DNA from: an uncultured Oscillospiraceae bacterium
GTDB taxonomy: Bacteria; Bacillota; Clostridia; Oscillospirales; Ruminococcaceae
Direction: 5' to 3'
DNA: 64,000 bases
Assembly: GCA_910577565.1 (NCBI GenBank)
Contig: CAJTNJ010000005.1
Coordinates: 1 to 64,000 of the forward strand
Positions 46,692 to 56,311 of the stretch are shown one piece after another. Within the stretch, counting starts at the first letter, position 1. Each line of letters opens with the position of its first letter. Under the pieces are notes generated by a model. The model did no database searches. It had not been told where the DNA came from and was given only the letters and a program-made list of their open reading frames with translations. Made by a program: the position numbers and the translations under genes.

Positions 46692-46728
46692 AAAGTTGTA
46701 ATTAAGAATAAAAAAGGAGAAATATTAT

Positions 46729-49700
46729 ATGAAAAAATTGGTTTTAATACTAATTTCATTTATTTTAATTTTTTCAAATATAAATTTAACTGTTTTTTCC
46801 AAAAACGATGAAAATTTAAATAATATAGAAAACCATTCGAATTTGGTAGTTGATGGTAAAGACGCTCCGGATAACGCAAAACTTAAATATTTGTTTATAA
46901 CTGAGTCAAGTCTAGAAGTTGATGAAGATGTCGAGTTTAAATCACAACAAGTTGGTGTTTGCATAGGAGATGGCAGCGCTTATGTTAAATCTGCAAAACT
47001 CATTTATAATAAAATAGGTGATTTGCAAGACATGGAAGTAGATGCAAAATCTATTGATAATGAAGGAAAAGTAATTTTTGAAATGGATTTTTCATCTAAC
47101 GATAAAGGGCAATATGTTATATCTGCAATTGAATATACTGTTGATCAGATAACATATCATTTAAAATTATCAGATGCAGGATTTAGCAAAATAACCTTCG
47201 GTGTTGGAACAACTGTCATCACATCTCCAGATGCATATGCTGTCGATGAAGACAAAATAAATAATCTATTTGAAAACAATAATATCAAAATGAATATATC
47301 TGTTCCTGACAAAAATGGAGGATTTAAACATATCGAAGATATAGATAAAGCTAAAAAAGAATCTTCGCTAAATTATAACTTAAGCATGCTTAGGTCACGC
47401 ATTTTTGCTAATTCATTAGTCACTGTAGTTTTAGATCCAGGGCATGGAGGCAGTGATCCAGGATCAACTGCTGTTGATGGAACTTTTGAAAAAGATTTAA
47501 ACTTAAAAATAGCTGAATTTTGCAAAAACGAATTAGAGCAATATCAAAATGTAAGGGTGTTAATGACACGAACTGATGATTATTATGTTAAGCTTGAAGA
47601 TAGATCAAAAATTGCTTATGATAATAATGCAAATCTTTTTGTAAGCATTCATTGTAATTATTCTAGTAACACTACTGCAAAAGGAGCTGAAATTTATTAT
47701 CCAAATAATAGCAACTATAATCATTATACACATGAAGAAGGGGAAAAAGCTGCACAGAATATATTAAATCAATTAACAGCGTTGGGAATTAAAAACAGGG
47801 GTATAAAAAATAGAGATGCAGATCAATATTTTGAACCATATCCAGATGATGAAATATCTGATTATTATTCTGTTATAAGAAACTGCCGCAATTATGGCGT
47901 AACGGGAATATTGGTAGAACATGCATTTTTAAGCAACAGTGATGACTATTATAGTTATTTATATGGTGATGACAAACTTGAAAAATTGGGCATTGCAGAC
48001 GCAACAGGCATAGCTAATTATTTCAACTTAGATAAAGGCGGAGATGTTGATTTAGCTGACGGAACATATGTTATATCACCAGTTTCAAACAGAGAAAATG
48101 TTGTTGATATAAAAGACAATTCCCTAGAAGAAGGACAATTAGCCTATTTAAATAAAGAATATGAAAACAACAATGCACAAAAATTTCAAGTTACAAGGTC
48201 GGAAAATACATATAAAATTAAAAATTTAAATTCAAACATGAATCTATCGGTAGATAACGATAACATAAAACAAGCAATAGATAATGATAGCGATCTTAAT
48301 CAAAAATGGAAATTATCTAAAGTTCGAGATACAAATTGTTACTATTTAAAAAATTCTGGCAATTCAAAATATATGACAGCAAAAGATTCCGATTTAGATG
48401 CATCCGATGGTATGTTTGATGATACTCAGCAATTTTTATTTATACCCGTAAGTTCTAATAAAATCAAAGATGGCAAATATATGTTATGCAGCCGTAATAA
48501 TGTAGAACAGATTTTGGATATATCACAAGGCAGCAGGGAAGATAATGCCAACTGTCAAATTTATCATGAAAATCAGTCTGATGCTCAATATTTTGATATT
48601 GTATATCAAGATGGATATTATACAATAAAAAACACAAACTCAGGTAAAGTTTTAGATGTAAGTGGAGCAAGTGTGAACAATAACGCAAACATTGCGCAAT
48701 ATAGTTTTAATAATTCAACTGCACAAAAATGGTCGCTTATAGATAATAATGACGGAACTTTTAGCTTTATATCAAGATGCAATGCTCTCAGTATAGATTG
48801 TGCAGGAGGAAGCACTGCTGACAACACAAATATAGCTTCATATTTTCCGAATGGAACAGATGCTCAAAAATTTATATTATTTGATCATAGTAACTGTGAT
48901 ACATCGCTTGAAAATGGCATATATACTATTGCCTCAAGCTTAGATAATTCATATGTTTTAGATGTTAATGGTGCAAGCCTTAATAATGGCGAGAATATAC
49001 AAATTTGGGCAAATAATGATAGCTTGGCTCAAAGATATAAATTTGAAAAAATAGAAAATGGATATTATAAAATTATAGCGCAGTGTTCAGAGAAGTCACT
49101 ATATGTTGAGAATGGAATAACGGGAAATGGGACCAACTTAAAACAATGGGACTATGATTCTTCTTTAGCATCACAAAAATGGATGCTGGAAAAAAATAAC
49201 GATGGGTCATATTCAATAGTTTCTAGATGTAACGGAAAAAATTTGGATATAGCTGGAAATTTGGTTGAAAATGGAAATAATGTTATATTATATGAAAAAA
49301 ATAACACAAAAGCTCAAAAATTTAATTTAAAAGCAGATATGCCCAATATTGATTTAGATTTAACAAAACAATATTATATAGATAGTGAACTTAACAATAA
49401 TTGTGTTTTAGATATAAAAGGTGGCAGTCTTAACAATGGAGCAAATGTTCAACTATATAAATATAACAGTTCGTTGGCCCAAAAATTTAATATAGTTTAT
49501 CGTGGATGTGGATATTATACATTTATAAACTGTGGCTCTTCAAAGGTTTTAGATGTTGAAGGCGCTGGCATAACTTCCGAAACAAACGTTTGTCAATATG
49601 ATTTTAATTTTAGCGATGCTCAGTTATGGCAACTTGAAGACGCAAATGACGATTGCTATTATATAAAATCTAAATGCAATGGATTATATATGGATGTTGC

Positions 49701-50328
49701 GGGTGCAAGTACAACTGATGGAACAAATATACAAGTATATTCACACAATGGAACAAGTGCACAAAAATTCAAGTTTCAAGAGGATCAAAAGATAGGTTAT
49801 CAACCTATAATGGGAGCAACTCAAGTTAGTGCTAAACAAATGGCTAGGTTTTTTATAAGAAAAAAAGGTAGCAATTCCTATAATAACTATTTAAATTTGC
49901 TTGGTGACAGAAAAGACAGAGCTCCTAAAAATATTGAAGATTTTTGTCAGCAATATATAGATGAATGTGCAAAAGAAGGCGTTAGGGCTGAAGTCGCTTT
50001 TTGTCAAGCAATAAAAGAAACAGGCTATCTAACATATACTGGAGATGCACCTCCTACATATTTTAATTATTGTGGTTTGGGCGTGACAGTAGCAGGAATT
50101 GATGGCCCTGATTTTGAATATTCATGGAAAGGCATGAGAGCTCATATACAACATCTTAAAGCCTATGCTAGCAAAAATCCTTTGAATGAAGAATGTGTTG
50201 ATCCAAGATATAATTATATAAAACATGGATGTGCTCCAAACGTAGAAGATCTAGGGGGAAAATGGGCACCTAGTTTGCAATATGGTTATGAAATAAATAA
50301 TATAATATCAGACCTTCTTAACAGCTAA
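46729..50328 (+). CDS. Secreted amidase / ricin-lectin repeats / glucosaminidase
   Basis: A 1199-residue secreted wall hydrolase. Order: signal peptide (1-25), N-terminal beta-rich region (45-200), Amidase_3 domain (about 232-435) with zinc ligands His239, Glu254 and His308 and catalytic Glu397, a long run of ricin B-type repeats (about 443-1020; units such as NNGANVQLYKYNSSLAQKF and NNNANIAQY ending in AQKW), and a C-terminal glucosaminidase domain (1029-1199) with likely catalytic Glu1097 in AIKETGYL. The amidase cuts MurNAc from the peptide and the glucosaminidase cuts the glycan, so one chain carries two cutting activities joined by a carbohydrate-binding region. GGAG site before the ATG. 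A monocistronic unit with its own promoter and terminator. Confidence 0.93.
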   Translation: MKKLVLILISFILIFSNINLTVFSKNDENLNNIENHSNLVVDGKDAPDNAKLKYLFITESSLEVDEDVEFKSQQVGVCIGDGSAYVKSAKLIYNKIGDLQDMEVDAKSIDNEGKVIFEMDFSSNDKGQYVISAIEYTVDQITYHLKLSDAGFSKITFGVGTTVITSPDAYAVDEDKINNLFENNNIKMNISVPDKNGGFKHIEDIDKAKKESSLNYNLSMLRSRIFANSLVTVVLDPGHGGSDPGSTAVDGTFEKDLNLKIAEFCKNELEQYQNVRVLMTRTDDYYVKLEDRSKIAYDNNANLFVSIHCNYSSNTTAKGAEIYYPNNSNYNHYTHEEGEKAAQNILNQLTALGIKNRGIKNRDADQYFEPYPDDEISDYYSVIRNCRNYGVTGILVEHAFLSNSDDYYSYLYGDDKLEKLGIADATGIANYFNLDKGGDVDLADGTYVISPVSNRENVVDIKDNSLEEGQLAYLNKEYENNNAQKFQVTRSENTYKIKNLNSNMNLSVDNDNIKQAIDNDSDLNQKWKLSKVRDTNCYYLKNSGNSKYMTAKDSDLDASDGMFDDTQQFLFIPVSSNKIKDGKYMLCSRNNVEQILDISQGSREDNANCQIYHENQSDAQYFDIVYQDGYYTIKNTNSGKVLDVSGASVNNNANIAQYSFNNSTAQKWSLIDNNDGTFSFISRCNALSIDCAGGSTADNTNIASYFPNGTDAQKFILFDHSNCDTSLENGIYTIASSLDNSYVLDVNGASLNNGENIQIWANNDSLAQRYKFEKIENGYYKIIAQCSEKSLYVENGITGNGTNLKQWDYDSSLASQKWMLEKNNDGSYSIVSRCNGKNLDIAGNLVENGNNVILYEKNNTKAQKFNLKADMPNIDLDLTKQYYIDSELNNNCVLDIKGGSLNNGANVQLYKYNSSLAQKFNIVYRGCGYYTFINCGSSKVLDVEGAGITSETNVCQYDFNFSDAQLWQLEDANDDCYYIKSKCNGLYMDVAGASTTDGTNIQVYSHNGTSAQKFKFQEDQKIGYQPIMGATQVSAKQMARFFIRKKGSNSYNNYLNLLGDRKDRAPKNIEDFCQQYIDECAKEGVRAEVAFCQAIKETGYLTYTGDAPPTYFNYCGLGVTVAGIDGPDFEYSWKGMRAHIQHLKAYASKNPLNEECVDPRYNYIKHGCAPNVEDLGGKWAPSLQYGYEINNIISDLLNS

Positions 50329-50428
50329 ATAAATTCTTAATTTATAAAAAGCTAATAGGATTTAGTAAAAAATTTGCAAAACATATTGAATTATTAGATT
50401 TTAGCAATTTAATTACTGCATAATATAA

Positions 50429-50464
50429 AAACAGCTCTTGGGTTTATTACCTAAAGAGCTGTTT
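50429..50464. terminator. Bidirectional terminator between convergent units
   Basis: AAACAGCTCTT (50429-50439) and AAGAGCTGTTT (50454-50464) pair perfectly. It lies between the stop of the wall hydrolase gene and that of the HAD gene and can serve both. Confidence 0.85.
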
Positions 50465-50477
50465 AACTATTTCTTTT

Positions 50478-51137
50478 CTATTTTTCATTTTTATACATAT
50501 CGATAAGTTGTTTGAAATTATCAATAAGAAAATTTGCTTTGGAAAGATCCTGATTGCCGCTGTTTTTATTTATAAAGCCAATACAGTCAATGCCGGCAGC
50601 TTTTGAAGCGGCAACACCATTTTTTGAGTCTTCAATGACGATAACTTCGGACGTTTTAAGTTTCATTTTTTCACAAGTTATTAAAAATATTTCAGGGTTT
50701 GGCTTGCTAATTTTTACATCATCTGATGACACTATGGTAGAAAATTTTTCTAAAAGATTTATTTTTTTTAAAGTCATATTAACAATTTGCCTTGTAGATG
50801 ATGACGCAACAGCAATATTAACATTATCTTTTTGCAATGTTAATATTAGATCATCTACCCCTGATATACAACTTAATTCGCTTTCCATTAATACTTTACT
50901 AAGATTTTGCATGTGCATTGAAATTATCTTATCAAGATCAAGTTTTATGTTATAATTGTCTTTAATTGTCTGCCATAACTGCTTTTGAGATGTACCCACA
51001 AAACTTTCCTGTTCTTTTGCAGGGACTTTAATTGATAGCTGATCGTATGTTTTATTTTCTGCTATGAAATGAAGAGGTTCGGTGTTTGCTAAAACTCCAT
51101 CCATATCAAATATATAGCCTTTATATGGTTTAAGCAT
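50478..51137 (-). CDS. HAD-family phosphatase / beta-phosphoglucomutase-like
   Basis: The 219 residues match subfamily I HAD enzymes with an alpha-helical cap: nucleophile motif FDMDGVLANTEPLH (10-23), VASSSTR, Lys in SKPNPEIF, and the metal motif VIEDSKNGVAAS. The cap resembles beta-phosphoglucomutase, which interconverts beta-glucose 1- and 6-phosphate; a sugar-phosphate phosphatase is equally possible. Last gene of the minus-strand run that includes a GH13 enzyme, which favours a sugar-phosphate role. Confidence 0.85.
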   Translation of the reverse strand: MLKPYKGYIFDMDGVLANTEPLHFIAENKTYDQLSIKVPAKEQESFVGTSQKQLWQTIKDNYNIKLDLDKIISMHMQNLSKVLMESELSCISGVDDLILTLQKDNVNIAVASSSTRQIVNMTLKKINLLEKFSTIVSSDDVKISKPNPEIFLITCEKMKLKTSEVIVIEDSKNGVAASKAAGIDCIGFINKNSGNQDLSKANFLIDNFKQLIDMYKNEK

Positions 51138-51187
51138 TAATACCCCGCCTTTAATTTTATTTGGGTTATTTGCATTTTATGAAGATG

Positions 51188-51865
51188 TCAATTGTGAGAT
51201 TTTTTCTTAGCTTTTCTTGCTTTATACCTTAATATTAAAAGATTTTCTCTAGATTCAAATGTGTATAGCTTGAATTTTTTAATTTTGCGCATAGCCGAAA
51301 AACCGTCTCCGTCAACTAGCGTAGTATTATCACGACCACCAATTATAACAGGCATTATCAATAAAATTATATCATCAACAAAACCTTTTTCAATCATACT
51401 CCAGTTAAGCTCTCCACCGCCTTCAAGCATGATATGTTTTACATTATATTCTTGCTCGAGTATATCAAAAGCTTTTTCAAAATCTATCTCATCTGTTCCG
51501 GAGCAAATAACGAATTTGTTATTGTGTCTTGATATAAACTTAGCCTTATTTTTATTTTGATCTGTTGTTAGAAAAACTGTTTTGTTTTCATCTTTTAAAA
51601 CAGTTGAATCTTTTGCAATATTTAATGTTCTTGTAGGTATTATGCGTATAGGATTTTTGTTTTCCTCATATCTATTTGTCAAAGACGGATTATCAATGTT
51701 TACGGTATTTTTACCGACCATTAAACCTTGAACTGATCCTCTAAACTTGTGTATAAATTTTATATCGTCAATAGTCAAAAGAGGGAATATTGTTTTACTT
51801 GATATACCTTTGCTTAGGGTTAATTTCCCATCGATTGACATTTCGCAAAACATAGTAAGTTTCAT
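51188..51865 (-). CDS. Stand-alone RibD C-terminal domain reductase
   Basis: The 225 residues match the dihydrofolate-reductase-like RibD-C domain: MKLTMFCEMSIDGKLTL, GLMVGKNTVNIDNPSLTNR, MLEGGGELNWSMIEKG and LIMPVIIGGRDNTTLVDGDGF. In RibD this NADPH-dependent domain reduces the ribosylamino-pyrimidinone of riboflavin synthesis; the deaminase domain is absent here and no rib genes are nearby. ATG at 51865 behind AAAGGATG; the longer upstream frame would overlap the next gene and is rejected. It could be a reductase with another substrate. Confidence 0.82.
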   Translation of the reverse strand: MKLTMFCEMSIDGKLTLSKGISSKTIFPLLTIDDIKFIHKFRGSVQGLMVGKNTVNIDNPSLTNRYEENKNPIRIIPTRTLNIAKDSTVLKDENKTVFLTTDQNKNKAKFISRHNNKFVICSGTDEIDFEKAFDILEQEYNVKHIMLEGGGELNWSMIEKGFVDDIILLIMPVIIGGRDNTTLVDGDGFSAMRKIKKFKLYTFESRENLLILRYKARKAKKKSHN

Positions 51866-51971
51866 ATTTAAACATCCTTTGTTATTAGTGGAATTTGCTT
51901 TGAAACGAAATGGAATTATATAAAATGCTAACAATTTTATCTGGATGATCAAATTAATATAAAAATTATAT

Positions 51972-53078
51972 TTATTTTTTATTGCCAAGTTCTGTAATAA
52001 GTTTTGAATATTTTTGAACTTTTTCTTTATCTTCTAGGCAGACAACTATTTTGTCCATATATTTCCAAAAATCAAATAGTGCTGTTGAGTTATATATCAT
52101 TTGGTTTTTGTTCATTTGTTTTATCATTTCGCTCCAGTTCTCATCTGTGTTTTTGGATATTTCACTATATATATTATTTGTAATTGGAAGCCGCTTATAA
52201 TCATTGAACCATCTGCGCTGAATATCATCGCTTAGCATAAGTTCAACATATTTATCAATAACGCACTTTTTGTCAGATTCAACAGCATTATTTGGGAAAA
52301 CCATACCGACTGTTGTGCTGATGCCTGTCATTATATTTCCATCAATTGAAGGTAATGTGCAAACACCCAAATTATCTCCAAGTTGAGAGAATAGATATCC
52401 ATATACCCATTCGCCGGTGAGCAAAGCTCCTATTTTTCCTTCTGCAAATGCTGTGTGCATATCATTTATTTCATCATACATTGTTATAGTTTTGTTTTTT
52501 TCGAGCTCTAAAACATAGTCAATTGCTTTTTGCATACCACAAGGGTCTACATTTATATAGTCAGACCCGAATTCTACTGTCGACATAGTGCAAATAAACG
52601 GCATAAGCCAATATGGTTCTTTAAGCATTGCTACACTTTTTTTTATTTTACATGAGCAATAATTATTTTTACAAGATTTTTGAACATCTTTCCAATCACG
52701 GATTGGTCCGTTATAGCATTTTTTGTTGTAGAACATTATAATATGGTTTCCTCTGAGGAAGGGGATACCTTTTTGTTCATTTTTATATTTCATAGTATCC
52801 CAAATTTCATCGTCAATATTAATTTTATATTCTTCACCAACATTTGACATCAGACCATTTTCGAGATATAGCATATCTTGAGGAATTAATGCTATATCTG
52901 GAGATTTTCCGCCGTCTTTGATTTTATTTAAGTTAACAATAAAATCCTTTATATTAATAGTTTCAGCGCTTATATCTGTGTTAGTTTTTTCTGAAGTTTT
53001 TTCACAGACATATTCTACAAGTTCTTTACTTTTATCACCAACGCCATCCATCTCATGCCATAAAACTAATTTTTCCAT
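51972..53078 (-). CDS. Solute-binding-protein-like protein without signal peptide
   Basis: The 368 residues follow the fold pattern of sugar-binding extracellular proteins (MalE type): LVLWHEMDG at the N-terminus, SPDIALIPQDML, GIPFLRGNHIIMFYNKKCY, FAEGKIGALLTGEWVYGYL and GISTTVGMVFPNNAVESDKK. It starts directly at the first strand, with no signal peptide or lipobox, so it should stay in the cytoplasm. It carries an unusual Cys cluster, SCKNNYCSCK. No permease or ATPase gene of a sugar importer is nearby. AAAGGAAAGGA precedes the ATG; it follows the GH13 gene by 31 bp. A cytoplasmic sugar-binding role is an inference. Confidence 0.75.
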   Translation of the reverse strand: MEKLVLWHEMDGVGDKSKELVEYVCEKTSEKTNTDISAETINIKDFIVNLNKIKDGGKSPDIALIPQDMLYLENGLMSNVGEEYKINIDDEIWDTMKYKNEQKGIPFLRGNHIIMFYNKKCYNGPIRDWKDVQKSCKNNYCSCKIKKSVAMLKEPYWLMPFICTMSTVEFGSDYINVDPCGMQKAIDYVLELEKNKTITMYDEINDMHTAFAEGKIGALLTGEWVYGYLFSQLGDNLGVCTLPSIDGNIMTGISTTVGMVFPNNAVESDKKCVIDKYVELMLSDDIQRRWFNDYKRLPITNNIYSEISKNTDENWSEMIKQMNKNQMIYNSTALFDFWKYMDKIVVCLEDKEKVQKYSKLITELGNKK

Positions 53079-53109
53079 TTTATTTTTCCTTTCCTAATAA
53101 AATATTAAA

Positions 53110-55038
53110 TTAATTTGCTTTATCTAAGCTTTTTAAACAAATGAGGCCACATATTGAAAGATCAATCTTATCACTTGTCAATTTTTCTTTTTTGTGTCCT
53201 TTTTCGTTATTAAATACCATTTCGAATTTTTCAAAGTCTAGGTCAAAATCACTTAGCTTAATAACCGTGTCTTCTATAGGATTTGTGTTAAAAAATACAT
53301 ATAAAGAATTGTCATAATTATAAGCTATAACATCGTCAACGTTATTGTTCATAAAGTTAAAATAGAATGGTTTTAAAGTGTTTTTGTATTTTTTTCTAAA
53401 CTTGGATATTTCAAATAGATATTTTGTCATATCAAATGCGTCTTGTGATGTCCAATCAATTTGCATTCTGTTAAATAGAGCTTTTTTGACGTTTCTTTTA
53501 TTGTCATTGTTGGCAAGAGCATCGTTTATTGGTTGCTTTTCATTTACTTCATAGCCGGTTAGATAAAACGGTGTGCCATTTGGAAGGGTATTATTAATGA
53601 ATGCCAAAGATCGTGCAAGGTCTTTTCCGCCCCACCTGGTAACAATTCTTGGAGTATCATGTGTTTCGGCACAGGCAAAAACGTTAATTTTTAGATATTC
53701 ACACTGTTTTATGAACTTGCTGTAACTGCTTTTGGTTATATTAGCAACAGCACTCCAGCTGCTTCCAAGCATTATATTATATCCTGTTTTGACTGAACTA
53801 AGGTGATTTCTGTTAAAAAGATCTTCGCTCATAAATATTGCATATGGTTTTATGTCCTTAACAACTTTAAATAGTCGTTTTAGCAAAACAGGAGGTAGGG
53901 TATGTCCGATATCAAACCGAAAACCATCCAAATCGAAATTGGTTGTATAGTGCAAAATAGCTTTTTCAAATTCATCCCACAAACCTTTATTAGGCACTTT
54001 TGCGGGGAATTTATTTGCTTTTATGGTATCAAACATTACATATGGTGGCTGATCTTTGTCTATATATTTACTAACGAGCGGATTGTTATCCATATAAATT
54101 TTCCAAAAAGTTGCATCTGTCCAAACAGGCTGTGTATCATTAACCCAGTCTGAATGAGATGGCGGAGTGGTAATGCCCATTTTCTTTTCAATTAGCTCAA
54201 GAATATTCTTTTCGCTTTCTTTGTGATCTTCTTTGATTTCCTCCCATTTTTCGGGATCTAAAATATTAGGCGGTTGAGTGAATTTTTTAAGGTGATTTTT
54301 TGTCGATTCTGCCTGATATATAGCATCAAGACTATGTATTGTGCACTCTTCAAATACATGCATGTTTGGTATCTCAGGTGGCACAAAATCTTCCTCATAT
54401 TCCTTTTTTATCCAATATAACCAGTCCGGGTGATCATATATCACATCCGAGTCCCTACCGGTAACACGGGGAACAAAGTCCATTACCACTCTAATTCCTA
54501 AACAGTGACAGGCTTGAACTAAAACTTTAAACTCATCTTCTAGCGTAAAATCCACCATATCTTCCACTATTTGGTCATGAAGATCTGGGTCAAGTTCATA
54601 AAAACTTACAATGGAAAAAGGAGAGCCTATATCTCCTTTAAGAAATAGGTTGCTGTGTTTGTTAACAGGTAAAAGATATAGCACATTTACTCCCATGTTT
54701 TTAAGCATAGGTAAAAGCATGAGCATCCTAATGAACGTACCGTCACTGAATTTACCGTTGTCATATATATCAAAAGCAGCCGAATATCTTGGAACTGCGC
54801 AATATATAACGCTTGTGGATGGATCAAAAAAATCATCTTTGTCTATATTATCTTTAGATTTTAAAAACTTGTCGATCAAATTTTTATAGAAACTGAAGAT
54901 ATTGACTTTAACAGTATTTTTATCTTTTTTCACATAAGGATTTTGTATTGAGTCGTTCCACACCTTAGGGATAGATAAAATTTCATCATCTTCTTGACTT
55001 GAAACGAAGTCATAAAAACGCAAAAGTTCTGAATTCAT
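53110..55038 (-). CDS. Cytoplasmic GH13 (alpha-amylase family) enzyme
   Basis: The 642 residues have a TIM barrel with GH13 regions II to IV: nucleophile Asp376 in GFRFDIGH, acid/base Glu405 in MSEDL, and His460-Asp461 in ETHDTPR. Region I, usually DxVxNH, reads DFVPRV (187-192), so the Asn-His pair is missing. No signal peptide, and the N-terminal 75 residues are not barrel. A C-terminal beta domain ends the chain. It probably acts on an alpha-glucoside or maltodextrin in the cytoplasm; specificity cannot be read. AAGGAG before the ATG; between an MDR dehydrogenase and the binding-like protein on the same strand. Confidence 0.85.
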   Translation of the reverse strand: MNSELLRFYDFVSSQEDDEILSIPKVWNDSIQNPYVKKDKNTVKVNIFSFYKNLIDKFLKSKDNIDKDDFFDPSTSVIYCAVPRYSAAFDIYDNGKFSDGTFIRMLMLLPMLKNMGVNVLYLLPVNKHSNLFLKGDIGSPFSIVSFYELDPDLHDQIVEDMVDFTLEDEFKVLVQACHCLGIRVVMDFVPRVTGRDSDVIYDHPDWLYWIKKEYEEDFVPPEIPNMHVFEECTIHSLDAIYQAESTKNHLKKFTQPPNILDPEKWEEIKEDHKESEKNILELIEKKMGITTPPSHSDWVNDTQPVWTDATFWKIYMDNNPLVSKYIDKDQPPYVMFDTIKANKFPAKVPNKGLWDEFEKAILHYTTNFDLDGFRFDIGHTLPPVLLKRLFKVVKDIKPYAIFMSEDLFNRNHLSSVKTGYNIMLGSSWSAVANITKSSYSKFIKQCEYLKINVFACAETHDTPRIVTRWGGKDLARSLAFINNTLPNGTPFYLTGYEVNEKQPINDALANNDNKRNVKKALFNRMQIDWTSQDAFDMTKYLFEISKFRKKYKNTLKPFYFNFMNNNVDDVIAYNYDNSLYVFFNTNPIEDTVIKLSDFDLDFEKFEMVFNNEKGHKKEKLTSDKIDLSICGLICLKSLDKAN

Positions 55039-55057
55039 AGCTTTGTTTTCTCCTTAC

Positions 55058-56092
55058 TTAACTTTCAAAAACACATTTCATTTGTGTTATTTCTAAAGGT
55101 TTTTTGGTATTCATATCAAATCCTAAAACAGAATTAAATCCTTCTTCACATTTTTCAAAAGGAAGTTTTTTAGTTACAAGCTCTCCTATTTCCTTATAGC
55201 GTTTAAGCATATTGATTGTGTCGACAAAAAGCATATTATATTCACTTGCACCTACAAGCTTTATGCCGTTTGATATTAAGGTCATAGGGTGTAAACTAAA
55301 ATTATAAACTTGGTTCATGCCTATTGGGACTATTCTTCCGTTTTTCTCTGTAAAGTTTAAAAGGGCATTTTCCATTTGCGTGCCAACCGTATCGAACACA
55401 ACATCAAATTTATGACCATCATTTATTCGATACATTTCTTTTTTAGTAAGATCTTTTGGTTGGTATATATAGTCAACATATTTTTCGCAGAAGTTTCTTC
55501 TGTAATCATTAGTCTCAACTGCAACAACTAATTTTGATATCTTTTTACATATAATTTCACAAATAGCTCCCATAGGGCCTGAACCAAAAATGAGGACAGA
55601 GTCACTTGGTTTTACATTTGCAGCTAAAATATTGTTATATATGCAAGCAGTAGGTTCTATCATGACAGCTTGCTCCCAAGTCATGTCGTTTGGAATATGA
55701 TAGACAAAGGTTTCATCGCACACAAAATAATCAGCAAATACACCGTCAATATTTATACCCGCAATAGTAAAGCCGCCTGGTGATTCACAAAAGTTAGTAT
55801 CGCCTTTTTTGCAATAATAACAGCGTCCGCAGTATTGGTTTGGATCGATTGCCACTCTGTCTTTGATTTTGAAATTTTTAACTTCACTGCCGATTTCAAC
55901 TATTTCACCAACAGCTTCGTGGCCACGAATAATGTTGTCAACCGATTTTTCATTACCTTTTAAAACCTGTAAGTCGGTACCACAAATGCCAGAATATTTT
56001 ATTTTGATTTTTATATCTTTTGGTTTTTTAATTTGCGGTTCTAAAGATTCCTTAAACTGCATTTTATCGCCATTTATAACTATAGATTTCAT
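55058..56092 (-). CDS. Zinc-dependent MDR-family dehydrogenase
   Basis: The 344 residues match medium-chain alcohol/polyol dehydrogenases: catalytic zinc ligands Cys37 (GICGTD) and His58-Glu59 (GHEAVGE), four structural zinc cysteines (Cys88, Cys91, Cys94, Cys102), and a Rossmann motif FGSGPMGAI. Sorbitol, threonine and related sugar-alcohol dehydrogenases share this form. First gene of the minus-strand operon; AAGGAGG lies 7 bp before the ATG and the GH13 gene follows after 19 bp. Oxidation of a sugar or polyol released in the same pathway is likely but inferred. Confidence 0.9.
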   Translation of the reverse strand: MKSIVINGDKMQFKESLEPQIKKPKDIKIKIKYSGICGTDLQVLKGNEKSVDNIIRGHEAVGEIVEIGSEVKNFKIKDRVAIDPNQYCGRCYYCKKGDTNFCESPGGFTIAGINIDGVFADYFVCDETFVYHIPNDMTWEQAVMIEPTACIYNNILAANVKPSDSVLIFGSGPMGAICEIICKKISKLVVAVETNDYRRNFCEKYVDYIYQPKDLTKKEMYRINDGHKFDVVFDTVGTQMENALLNFTEKNGRIVPIGMNQVYNFSLHPMTLISNGIKLVGASEYNMLFVDTINMLKRYKEIGELVTKKLPFEKCEEGFNSVLGFDMNTKKPLEITQMKCVFES

Positions 56093-56311
56093 ATTTTACC
56101 TCCTTATCTTTTATGTATTTTTAAGTTTAATTTATTATATCATATTTTGAATTTTGTGTACAGTATATTTTTAATTTATTAACAATTTTTGTATTAAACT
56201 ACTAAATAAATAATATAGATTATTTGTAAATGATATAAAAAAATGATATAATAATTCAATATAAAATATCTTTTATATTGAATTGATTTAAATGAAGGAT
56301 TTGTCTGTAAA

